A DNA stretch of 64,000 bases, taken from the NCBI GenBank assembly GCA_007449985.2, contig VIIQ02000021.1, forward strand, positions 1 to 64,000, written 5' to 3'. Made by a program: the position numbers and the translations under genes. The notes beneath the pieces are model-generated. The model was not told the DNA's origin and ran no database searches. It worked only from the letters and a program-made list of their open reading frames with translations. This DNA comes from Desmodesmus armatus. Taxonomy: Eukaryota > Chlorophyta > Chlorophyceae > Sphaeropleales > Scenedesmaceae. Positions 41,481 to 52,789 of the stretch are shown here, in pieces; the stretch's first letter is position 1, and the number at the start of each line of letters is the position of its first letter.

Positions 41481-42960
41481 GGGGCGTGCTTGCAATCGAT
41501 GTGTTGCATGCTTTGCACGCGCCCTGCTGTTTGTACAACAAGCCTGTTCATTTGACTTATGTTGGGCATGTACAGTCTTGGAGGACTCCAGCAGCTGCTG
41601 TCTGTAGCAGCCGTGGCACTGCCAGCTAGGCTAGCTATTGTCCATGCAGCCCCAGTTTGTAACGTTGGAGAAAGACATCACACCCAATGGCTATTTTTTG
41701 CATCCCGTTGGCATGCATTCAGAGTGCCAGAAATTTCAGATTTTCAAGGGATGAGACTTCCTTGAACATTTGTCATGACAAGCAATCAAAGCTCAACTCT
41801 GCGCAACTCTTATATGTGTCCAAGGTGTCGTTGTGCCAGGCTGGCGTCCTTGCCCATACCAGAAGTGCTGCCTGGGGTTTGCGCCGGCATAACCATCCGT
41901 GTTGCACTCAGAAAAATGTGCTGCTGCAGTACTGGATCAATCGGCAGGCTGAAATGTCACATACACACCCTGCCAACAGCCATTGACACATCTGCATCCA
42001 CATACACCTGGCAGTTGCGACCAACACCAGCACACGGAAGCACCAGATCATAAAACAGAACCAACACCACTATGTGATGTTTGAAATGGAAAGGAAGGTA
42101 ATCAACCTCTGCAGGTCAACATCCTACCGGATTATGCCTGAGTATCTGTGCCGATGGGCTGAATCCAGAAAAACCTATCTCACAATGCTGATACAGTTAT
42201 CACCGAGTGTCGCTTGCTGCCCCTGCCGCCACAACAAGCCACCGCCCATACCAGCAGTGGCCTGCACGCCTGAGCCCACTGCATCCTGATCACAGGAGCC
42301 ACGGCAATCAAGGCCTTCTTCAGAACAAGAAGACTGTCAAACCCCAGCAATGAGCTGTGGGACCCCTACCTGCTGCCTGGGCACAGCATTCCCAGTTGTC
42401 CTGCATCACACATTCCATCCATCCACGACTGCTTGCTCTACTTCTAGCCTACTCACAAGATCACGGCTGGTCTGAAAAACACTACTCATAGCCCCTGCTG
42501 AAACAACAGCGACGACAGCACGCTCCAGTGTCGCAGGGCCAGCCAGAAAAGCCGACAGCGGCACCAGCTGCTCTCAATCAGCAGCACAGGCAGACGTGCT
42601 GGCTGCAGTACCCGGCTGCTGCTGCTGTAGTGCCGACATTACGCACCAGCACCGCCTCTGCCGAACAGGCCCTGGCAGGTCCAGCAGCAAAACAAACGAA
42701 GGCAGCGCCGTTGGTAGCAGTGGCAGTGATTAGGAATTAGATGCACACACGACCTTGTATCCGCAAACATGGCGTTGTAGATCAAACATAAAGTGCAGAA
42801 CAGCTGGTCTTCAATCAGCACGCAAGGCATACAGCTGCACCGTTAGCCAGCAGGGGATAGAACTGCTGCCCTTTCTTGCGCGGCAGCCTCAGTCAGCCAC
42901 ACGATATGCATATCTACCCAACTATGCAATAATAAAACAGTTCCTTGGAGCAAGTTGGCT
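41481..42960. other. No gene recognised
   Basis: Moderately AT-richer sequence than its surroundings, with no convincing exon, repeat or family match. It may contain the 3' end of the - strand gene that begins to the right. Confidence 0.35.
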
Positions 42961-45900
42961 TACCTTGAAGACACTGAAAAGCAGGAATCCTCTCAGCTGG
43001 CTCACTCCCTGCGCCTGCTGCTGCTGCTGTGCACCGCCAGCAGCACCCGCAGCAGCAGCAGCAGCAGGCTGGCCGCCTGCAGGTCCCTGAGGGTTGGGCG
43101 CTGCCGCCAGGACTGCTGCTGCTGCAGGTGGTGGAGGAGGTCCCACTGCTGCTGCTGCTGCTGCTGCAGGTGGTGGTGGAGGTCTCGCTGCTGCTGCAGG
43201 GTCAGGGTTGGCTTGTGGTGGCTGAGGCGCTGGCTGAGGCAAAGCTGGTGGCCCCATCACCTCATCACCTTGGCCAGCAGCGCAGGAGCCCGCCTGTGCG
43301 CTCTCTGGGTTCCAATTGCGAGAAAGGGACACATGGGCGCCACCCACTGCAGCACCACACAACATGCGGGACATGGTCAGGGCACTCCTTGACACATTTG
43401 AGGGGGGGGGGGGGGGGTACAAGTGGTTTTCAAAAGTGGATACTTTGAACATTGGGCAGTACTGTTCCAGGTAGTATCAGCATCATACGAGGACATGCGT
43501 GCATAGCTGCCGCCCAGCCCCCTGCCTCACCTGCTGAACATGCCCCATTGTGCACGTTCAGAGCAGCCAGCTCTGCCTGTATGCCGTCCACATGCTGCTG
43601 GTTGGCAGCTCGGCCAGCAGCCCTCTCAAGCTGCCCCGCTGAAGACTGCTGCGGCTGCGGCTGGCGCGGCTGCTGCTGGCGCCTGTACTGCCGGGGTGGG
43701 GGGCCCGCCGCCTGCGACACAGCAGCCGAAGATGCTGTCAGTCGGGGCAAATTCTCAAGCAAGGCCTGCCATGAATCAAACAAGGTGGGGAGGGGGGTCA
43801 TGGGGTGTTGCCTGCTGGTGTTGTCAGGTGGGTAGTGCCCACCGATCAACTGTTCTCCTGACTGCATCAGATTGTCGCCTGATACGAGTGGTGTACTGCT
43901 TGCTGTCTCCAGCCTCATGTTGCCAAACCATAACAGCCAACCATGCCTCACCATGTTGTTGGCTTGCGCGCTGTTGATGGGCCCCAGGCTCTCTGATTGA
44001 CCCTCGCTCTCATCAGCCGCATAGCCGCTGCTGCTTGGAATGCTGCCGGTCGCAGCAGCGCCTGCATTGAGTGGCGGGATGAAGTGGCCTGGGCCCTCCC
44101 CTGCTGCAGCTGCAGCAGCAGCACCAGGAGGCTTACGCGGCCTGCTGCGCTGTCCGCCTCCTGCAGCACCAACAGCAGGCAGGATGGTGAGCGTACGGCC
44201 TGACAGCAAGCTGGCGGTTGTGGGAATGGTCCCCGACAGGACGATGATATTGGCACGACGCATGAAAGGATCTGGAGCGATCCAACAGCTGCTAAGCATT
44301 ATGTTGCAAGGTGCACCATACTTATCGCCTGTTTCCAGCGACACACCCCCTTGTCGATTGTCCTATACTGCAAGCAGCAGGATGTGCGCGGCAGCGGACC
44401 CCACCCTCCTGCACCACAACGCCCTTCAGCCTTCAGTCACTGACCTGCACCTGGTGGACCCATGGGGTGGAAGCTCAGAGGGCTGTTGCCACCGCGCAGC
44501 CCTGCGTAGCGGCCTGGTGCACCCCGCCGGTTGGGGCCTGCACCTCGCTACAGGACACCACAGACATTAAATGGTTCAGTTGAGCATACCTTGAGCTGCC
44601 TGCTGTGCTAGGTCCACAAACTCTCGTGCACAAAAGCCAACACCCCCTGAAACCCAAGGTCACCACTGCAAGCACGCTTTCATCATCTGCAGTATGCATT
44701 GATGCGGTCTATTTCAATCCCGTATATACGGAGTTTATCAACTCCCCGATGACCCTATGATATGACGCTGGCAGCAAACCCGTTGTCCCTCTGGCACTCA
44801 CCGCCAGCGCTCCAAAGCCACCACCACCTGCTGCTGCCAAGCCACCGCCTGCTGCTGCCAAGCCACCTCCCACGGCCTGCAGGTGTGCTGCACCTGACCA
44901 GCCCTGTCCAGCAGCAGGGCCGCCTGGCCCATGTGACCCAGCCACATGGGCCGCTATTGCCGCCGCAGCAGCAGCGCCAGCAATGGCGGCCAGCTGTGCT
45001 AGGTCTGGGCCATTCTGTGCTGCTGCAGCTGCTGCTGCTGCTGCTGCCGCCGCCCTCGGCCCGGCAATCTTCAACATGGACAACAGAGCACAGCACACAC
45101 GCACATAATCTGTCAAAAAAAAGACAAAAACCTGGACTTCGACAAAGTCACAACATGCCACCCTGTAAGCGTGTGTGTGGTGATGGTGGTTGTGAGGGAG
45201 GGGGGGGGGTATAGCGCCGATATACCTCGACAACACCCACGCACTTGATATCGAACGAATTGCTTGCAGCTGCACAGCCTGAGCCCCCATCCCACCGCGG
45301 TGCTGGAAGGCCACATTTTATCAGCAGCAAAACTCACCCTGTCGGCCCTGCGCTTGACCTCGCGAGCCACGGGGCAACTACTCTCGCTGTGGTACTCCTG
45401 AACAGAGACAGGTTCGCCGCCGTCGTCACCGACTGACACAGAAGCAGTTGCATTGAGAACTGGTGGTTAGGGCCAAGGGCACCGCCTGCTGCTGCTGCTG
45501 CATTGCGGCGGCTGCCGCCTAGCATGGCGCCTGCAGCACAAGAAGGAAAGCAGGCAGGCAGCGTCAGCTGCTCGTTGATGCCAAACTCTCTGAAAGCAGA
45601 GTTGCAAGTAAATGAGGGCACCGGCGGAGAGGGGTGCTGCAAGAATGACGGGGTTGACGCGCTGGGTGGGAGGAAGTTGGGATAGGGTGTCGGAGGAGGG
45701 TGGAATTGCCGAAGCACCAGGCAGTTTTGGGGCCATGGCATGTTGCCAAGTGTTGAGCAATGGTAGGTCACTCAGTTTCAACTGAGCCCTGTCATCCACT
45801 TGACATGGGGAGCATTCAGGGACTGCCGGCCACCCTCCCTCCTCATTGTCTCTCCCAGGTACCCTCCCTCCCCCTCCCCCCCCCCCTTTCTCACAGGCAC

Positions 45901-46157
45901 ACACCACTTTGAATGCATGCACAGATGGTGCATGTTGTCTCATGTCACTGCCACCATGGTTCCGACTGACCTGCGCCACCTGTGTCATCATCATCATCAT
46001 CGTCATCAAACTCATCGTCATCATCAAAATCATCAAACTCATCACCAAAGTCACCATCATTGTCTGAGTCACCGTCCCTGGAGCCACCGCAGCTGGAGCC
46101 ATCAGCACTGTCTGGCAGCTCACTGTTGCTACCTGCCTTGAAGGGGTGGCGGGTGGC
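42961..46157 (-). CDS. Low-complexity protein exons, unrecognised (probably 3' part of the next gene)
   Basis: Several exon-like stretches on -, between good splice sites. About 46157-45972 is very acidic (DGDFGDEFDDFDDDDEFD). 45539-45340 holds GAMLGGSRRN and, in a different frame, VQEYHSESSCPVAREVKRRA, followed by GTGAGT. About 45072-44802 is Ala/Gly-rich ([20 protein letters not shown]). 44659-44592 reads GVGFCAREFVDLAQQAAQ. 43777-43530 ends ELAALNVHNGACSAG with GTGAGG. 43380-42961 is Pro/Ala/Gln-rich and ends GVSQLRGFLLFSVFK with GTAAGC. I do not recognise the protein and have not proved that these exons belong together; the phases are only partly worked out. Acidic and Ala/Pro-rich disorder suggests a nuclear or scaffold protein, but that is a guess. 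Confidence 0.4.
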
Positions 46158-47247
46158 CTGCAGCAAACAACAAGGCAACAGCATGGCAGCAGTGATCAGT
46201 GCTGAGACGCATACGACCCAAAGATATAACAAGATGCCTTGATTGTGAGGGGTGGGTTTGTGAACCTCAATGGTGGGTGTGCAGTTTGGCAGCGCAGCTT
46301 GATGTACCAAGATGTGAGCGGCCCTGGTCAAACCAACAACCGAGCGGCCAGAACGGTTTCAGGCGGTACCACTCTATGTGCATGTTCAATAAGCAACCCC
46401 TTGAGATGATCCGATCACAAAATCAAATATGGCTGGTGCAGATTCCAGGAGTGTGAAGGCTGACACCAAGATCACCTGAGGTTTTGGGCGCCGCCGGGTG
46501 GGTGGGGACTCAGCAGCTGCAGTGTGTGTTGCGCTTGGGGCACCACCACCAAACATACCTGAATACGCATAAGCAAACAGTTGCAGCGTGAGCAGAATAC
46601 ATGCAGGCACATCAGCAGATACATTGGTACCAACATCTGTATGTTGAGGCGAAGGTTATGGATGCACATGGCCAGGTGAACCGCATTAGCACTCTCAAAT
46701 GTTGGGCAGGAAAACCAGCACCCTACCTGCGCTTGAGGGGTGGTTGGCGCCAGAGGTGGCCCTTGCAGCATCGACACCCTCTGAGCCTGGGATGAGTCCA
46801 TGGCCGTGGTTGCTTGGTGCAGGAAGAGCTGGGCTGGTGCTGGCTGCTGGGCGCCTCGCCACCTAAAACGCAAGACAGCAGGCAGGCAGGCAGGCAGTGT
46901 AGTTGGCCAGCAAAGTGACAAACTGGGAATGCACAGCTTGAAAACAGCCCTTGGCAGCGGTAGCAACCACCGGCAAGGGTGTGATCATATGCACAATTGA
47001 CCCTGCATCTGCGCGTTGTCCCGGCCTGCCAAGGCCACAAACCAACAGAACACTGAGCAGACCTCGCAGCATACTCCCATCCCGCCCCTGCTGCCCACCC
47101 TGTCCTGCAGGTACCCGCACAGCCTTCTCTCACCTCATCTCGCCCCTGGGGCAGCTATGACAACACTGCCGCCAGGACAGCCTACATGCAATGCCCCAGA
47201 CACTGATACCCCCCCCCACCAAGCCCGGTTGCAGTGCCCTCACTGAC

Positions 47248-50200
47248 CTGCATCATTGACGCCACCTGATGAGGAGCTGGGGCCTGGGTGCAAGCTGGAG
47301 GGGATGCTCAGTGCTGCCCAGGGGTCACCCAGAGGGGCCACCTGCAAACCACCAGCAACAAACAGCACCATGTGGATTTGTCACTCAAGTGTGCGCACTA
47401 AACAATGCAGACTAACTTGCACGCTGCTGCATGGGGGTGCTTTCAGCCACAAGGCTGACACAGGTGAACACCTGGCTCCCTTGCAGGTTGCACACCTTGT
47501 TCCTGCCAAATACTGTAACTGCAAAATTGGTTGGTGCCCAGCTGAACGCATGGGGAAACACTCATCCCATAGCGTTGTTGACCCCCAATACAACATGATG
47601 CTGCTGCAGTGCTGAAAGTGTGAGTCAGGGCCAGCAGGTGCAAGACAGACGGCTGCATGCGTTTTCAGCCGCAATCATTGCCCCATCTGCAACTGACAGC
47701 ATGCACACCTGCCTGTCTGACCCCTTGCATGTGGTGCAGACCTTAAAACCCAACCGCTTGCAGGACTGCTCACCTGTGCTCCTGAGGTTGGCAGAAAGTC
47801 CATGGCAGCAGCAGCGCCTGAGGCGCCCTCAACACCAGCCCCAAAGACACCTGATGCAGAGATGGTTGCAGCAGGGGGGATGATGCAGGCATTCAGCATG
47901 CAGGCAATCACGTCAGCAGTATGATGGGGAGTTTCAAGTACTTGAAGACAGGTTGCATCAGACATTCTGCAGTCTTGCAGACTGCTGCATTGCTGACTGC
48001 TGCGCACACAGTATTGTGCACAGCCTGCAACATCATCCTATCCAGCCGTGCCATGAGCTGCAGTGCTGGGCATTGCCTGCAATGCCACCCCGCCCAGCCA
48101 ACAAGCAAGCTGCAGCGGTCCCCAGCACCCACGACACACCTGTTGTGGCAGGGTCCTGCCCTGAGACACCAGAGGGGCCTGGCCCAGCAGCAGCATCCAA
48201 GTCCATGGCTGTGGGGTCACCAGGGATTGGTGTGGCGTCTGTCATGGCCTCATCAACATCAGGGCCAAGCATGTCAGCAGCTGAAAGCACAGACACAGGG
48301 CAGCAGAAAACCAGTCAGCAGCCAGTCAGCAGCAGCACCCCAGCACAGCAGGGCAACACTGACACTGCAAACTGCGGTTGACCAGAAAACTGCTGGGCCT
48401 AATATGTCAATATGCAGGGCATGTCCAGCAGTAGCACACTTGATGTAGAAGGACACTGTTGTGACTTGATGTAGAAGGGTACTTGCGTACCCCACATTCT
48501 CATAGGCATTATGTAATACGTACATGACTGATCAGGCCAGCGGGTGCAGCCGATGCTGAATCGATGCAGTGCTGCAGGTCTGCAGACCGTTGTAAGGCAA
48601 CAGGAACCCTGGCCCCCTCTTACATACACCAGGATTGAGCCACCCCATTAACCTCAGCGCACCTGCAGTGAGTGTGCCCTCCCCAGCACCCTGTCCAGCA
48701 CCAGCAGCTGATGCTGTGGCTTGCCCTTGTGAGGACCAATCTGCAGCAACACACATGCGCAGGTACAGGGTGAGGGGGGACATGATTCCACATAGCACAA
48801 GAGCCCTTGTGGTGACTGCTCTCCATATGCTGTTGCCCCAAGTCTGTGCTCTAAACTGGGCCAAAGCTGATGATGCACAGCGCTGCCGCTGTTGCCCTGC
48901 AGTGGCAGCAACACAGCAAACCCCCATGCTGTGATGCATACAAAACAGAGGCCTACTGGCCCTACTGCGTCAAGGACACAGCAAGCTAATTGACCCAGGC
49001 CGCTATCATGGGCTCGTGCAGTCAGCAATCAGCATGCAGAGCACGTCAGCCAAATCAACTGTTGCTGCCTTGCCAGCATTCCACCACCAGGCATCGCTTG
49101 CACTCACCCAGTGCCCTTACTGCCTGCGGCCTACTGCGCTTGCCCTGCACATCACACATGTGTCCAAGGGCCAACAGAACAACAGCAAGCCCGTGCGGCT
49201 GTGAGATTGAGACCCTGAACCCTGCACCTGGTGAAGTCCGCACACCCTCTGCTTGTTGGTGCCCATAAATGCAGAGCTGCACCTGAAGCAGGTTAGGACT
49301 GCCATGGTGTGCTGCTGTTCTACTGCAGGACGTTCGCGCGGTACATGCACACACCATGCGGTGGCTGAACATACGCTCATTCACCTGGGTGACTTTGAGG
49401 CCAGCAGCAGCAGGACCAGTGATGAGTGTTGAACCCACACTGCGCAGGTGTGGGTGGGTGGTCTTCCCTCCAGCTGCAGCTCCTGTGCTGGGGGGCCCAA
49501 AGCCGCTTCTGCCGCTGCCGGTGCTGCCTGCTGCGCGTCCAGTGCTGGAGGTGCCCACACTGCTGGGCGCCACGCTCCTGCCACCACCAGTGCCAAAGGA
49601 ATTGGCAGGGCTGCCTGCAGGCACAAACAGAAGGGGTCAGCACACAATGAATGAGTGGTGCACAGCGCACCTGCTTACGCCGAGCACATGTTCGATTACA
49701 GGACTCGTAGCACAGCACAAGTGGGCTAGCTGCAATTCTGGCCTGCCGCTGACTCTGCTTGCCCAACAATCTGACATTCACAGTGTGGCTGTGGTTCAGG
49801 CTTGCAGCAGTGGGCATGCTTGCAGCAGGCTGTTGTGCTGGGCTTCACTCCACCCAACCAAAAAAGGGAACTGAGAGTGAAGCAGCTGATTACGCCAATG
49901 TTAGTCCTGCTCTTCCTCATGTGGCTCACTTGCGCCTGTCAGCACAAATGTCCTGCATGTGCAACTCAACCAGCTGGATCCTGAAGTGCAGCCCTGTGAG
50001 TACTGCTTGGTGTCCACCACGCAACACACACCTGTGTCTGCAGCCATGGCCTGGGGAGTGGGGCGCTGGGTGCTGGGTGAGCCTGCTGCAAGGTCCTGCA
50101 GGGCTGCTGCCTCAGTGGTAAATGGTGTTTTGGCAGGGGTGTGACCCTTGGCCTGTAAGCCCACATGCAGCAGGACAATGGCAGCACATGTTGTGTCAGA

Positions 50201-51992
50201 GTCCACCATGCAAACACACTGAAACTACCAAGCAGTGTCATGATACATGCAGGCTGCTGATTCAAACTGCCAGCAACCCTGCCGTGCAGGAAGCAGGCTG
50301 AACCTGATCTTTACGACATACCTTCTTCTTGGGGCTTGAGTTTGGGCTCTTCTCATCTGCAAGCAGGCACAGGTAGAGGCGCATCGAGGGCATGTTGGGT
50401 ATCAAAACATCATGCCTGCCATGCATGCGGCCGTGGCGCACAGTCATCGTTAGTGGCAAGAGCACCAAGCAAACAGCTCTGTGGCGCGCATGTACAATAC
50501 CCAGTGACCGCGTGACATGGTGCTGGCATGACAACATGTACCACGGCAGAGCAATAGCATGCACCAGACAGCTGTCTGCCTCACCATCCTTGCCTGCGCC
50601 TGCTTCAGGGCTGTGCTGCTCAGGAGGCGCAGGACTTGCGCCACCGCCAAGCTGGCTTCCTGTGGTGTCTGCAGGCGCAGCGAAGGGCTGGGTGACGCCT
50701 GCAGGTGTGCTGATGGGCAGTGTGATGGCTGCCTGGCTGCTGGAAGGCACAGCGCTGGGTGCAAGCGCGCTGGGGAGTTGTGCAGTGCCTGCATGGTGGC
50801 TGAGGGCCTGCGCGCTGCCTGCATGACTGCTGGAGGGGAGTGCGCTGCCTGCAGGCGTGCTGAGCGCCTGCGCGCTGCCTGCATGACTGCTGATGGGGAG
50901 CGCGCTGGCTGCAGGCGTGCTGAGCGCCTGCATGCTGCCTGCATGACTGCTGGAGGGGAGCGCGCTGGCTGCAGGCGTGCTGAGCGCCTGCATGCTGCCT
51001 GCATGGCTGCTGATGGGGAGTGCGCTACCTGCAGGCGTGCTGAGCGCCTGCATGGTGGCTGCTGGACTGCTGGAGGCTGTTTGGCAGCGCAGGCTTTCAC
51101 TGCATGCTATGCATGCGTTGATGGCAGCAAGGACAGCGCACAGCTGCCCAGCCTTCTTACTGAACCGACACATGCACATACACATGACTATTCTGCCGCG
51201 CGCATGCATAGGCACGCTCACCCCCTGGTTGCTGGCAGCGGCCTGGCTGCTGGTGGTAGTGTGTGGATCGTCGCCAAGATACCCCAAACCTGCAGTGCAA
51301 CCAGCCATGCCCTAGGTCATCAAACATGTCAGACAGTGTCATAGTTGTCCAAAACACCAGCGATGCAACACAGCATCGTAGCTCTGCCCATGATCAAGCT
51401 GCTGTCGTACGAATATACGCGTGCTGCATGATTGGCTGTCAGGTTGTGAGGCGCAGTGGTCCTAACAAGCTGTTCCAACCCACCCTGCTTGAAGAACTCT
51501 TTCTGCACCTCTTGCGGCTTGACGCGCGCTGCTGCTGCCCTGATGACGTCCTCCGTCTTGTCGTAAGCGTGCCTGTCTTCTGACGTCATTATCACCTCGT
51601 ACTCCTGCAGCACAGCACAGCCATGGTGGCCAAGTCAGTGAGGATCATACCTTGAGGGACCACTGCGTGTACGCTTGTGCTGTTGGCCTTGAGCCAAGCC
51701 CACAGTTTGTTGAAGCCAGCAAGGCAAGCAGCCAAAACCGAGGAACAGAACTCACATCCACAATCCTCTTCATGGGACCCTGTGCCCACTGCTCAGCGAC
51801 CTCCTTGCTGGCGAAGGGACCAGGGAACCTGCACAGGACAGCACACTTCGCACCATGCATGTGAGACCACAAGGTACACTCGTGCTCAAGACTTCCAGAC
51901 ACTACCCACCTGAATCTGGTCCTGGGACGTCCTATTGGCAGCTTGCATCTGGCATGCCAGTATGCCCCGTCCTTGTCCTGCACCACTTGCTC
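47248..51992 (-). CDS. Multi-exon gene of unknown function, N-terminal and middle exons
   Basis: Exons on - with good GT-AG sites: (~51992)-51910, 51828-51756, 51604-51484, 51289-51222, 51047-50585, 50356-50322, 50152-50032, 49614-49385, ~48744-48667, ~48296-48150, ~47856-47774, 47341-47248. Phases agree from the first to the eighth. A small exon may be missing before 48744. The first three encode a compact segment: DGAYWHARCKLPIGRP, FPGPFASKEVAEQWAQGP, and EYEVIMTSEDRHAYDKTEDV followed by AAAARVKPQEVQKEFF. I do not recognise this domain. After it come Ala/Ser/Pro/Gly-rich disordered exons with a basic patch (SPNSSPKKKAKGHTPAKT) and an acidic one (DVDEAMTDATPIPGDPTAMD). A chromatin- or RNA-associated scaffold is conceivable; nothing proves it. 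The start codon was not found. Confidence 0.6.
50585..51047 (-). repeat. 60-bp tandem repeat inside an exon
   Basis: Five or more 20-residue units such as ALSTPAGSALPISSHAGSMQ and ALSTPAASALPSSSHAGSMQ, then looser units (SAVPSSSQAAITLPIS). Substitutions fall mostly on Gly/Ala, Ile/Ser and Met/Ala swaps, and the frame is kept through all units, which supports the coding assignment. Confidence 0.9.
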
Positions 51993-52789
51993 AGGTGCCC
52001 AAATTCATCAAGGTAACAAAAAGTATGACACACCGTTGGGGTCCAAGGAAGGAAGACTAGTCTGATGGGGGTGGGAAGCCCATGGTGTCCGAGAACAACC
52101 AATGGTGTGTCATTATAGTTACATGTATCGCGATGAGTCTTACAGCTCTCATTCGGTTTCAAAGTGAAGGCGCGAATGCGATAGTGCGTGGGACAAGCCA
52201 AGGTCAGCTCCGGTTCTCGTAACATTATCCTTTAAGATGATGAAATCAATGGGGCTGGAAATTCTGGCAGCAATGCAGCAAGAAGGTAAGTTGCAGCAGC
52301 ACATCGCCCATGACCAGCTCCAAAATCCGTGCAATAGCAGGCTGGGGGTGTGTTTACGAACTCACTGAGCCTAAGGTGCTGCTGTTATTTGCTTCAATCA
52401 AGCCAGCTCACAGCCCCAAGTCAGGACTGGCAGCAGCAGCTCCTGGCCAGTTTTCTGCTGTATGGCCCTACCACAGCAGTACCCTCCAGGCTGTTCATGC
52501 TACCCTAACCAGGGGCGGGATTGTCTCTATTGCCGTACTTACATACCATTGTTGTGTCCCTATTGCTGGTGCATGTGCACTGCAGGCACAGTTTCAGGCT
52601 TGGACGAAGCCAACCACCACGCTGCAACTCTGCGAGCAGGCACATCATGGGCGGCTTGAAGCCATACCTAACAGTATACAGCAGAATACAACTTGTCATG
52701 CCAGTAACAACTGATTTCAGGTCAGTGTGGGTGTTTCCAAGGCCAAAGGGGATTGACAATGTGCTATGGTTTGAGGGAGGAAACAACAC
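51993..52789. other. No gene recognised
   Basis: Probably 5' flank or first intron of the - strand gene. A small + strand frame (ATG 52217, donor GAAGGTAAGT at ~52284) looks like a first exon but has no visible partner. Confidence 0.35.
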
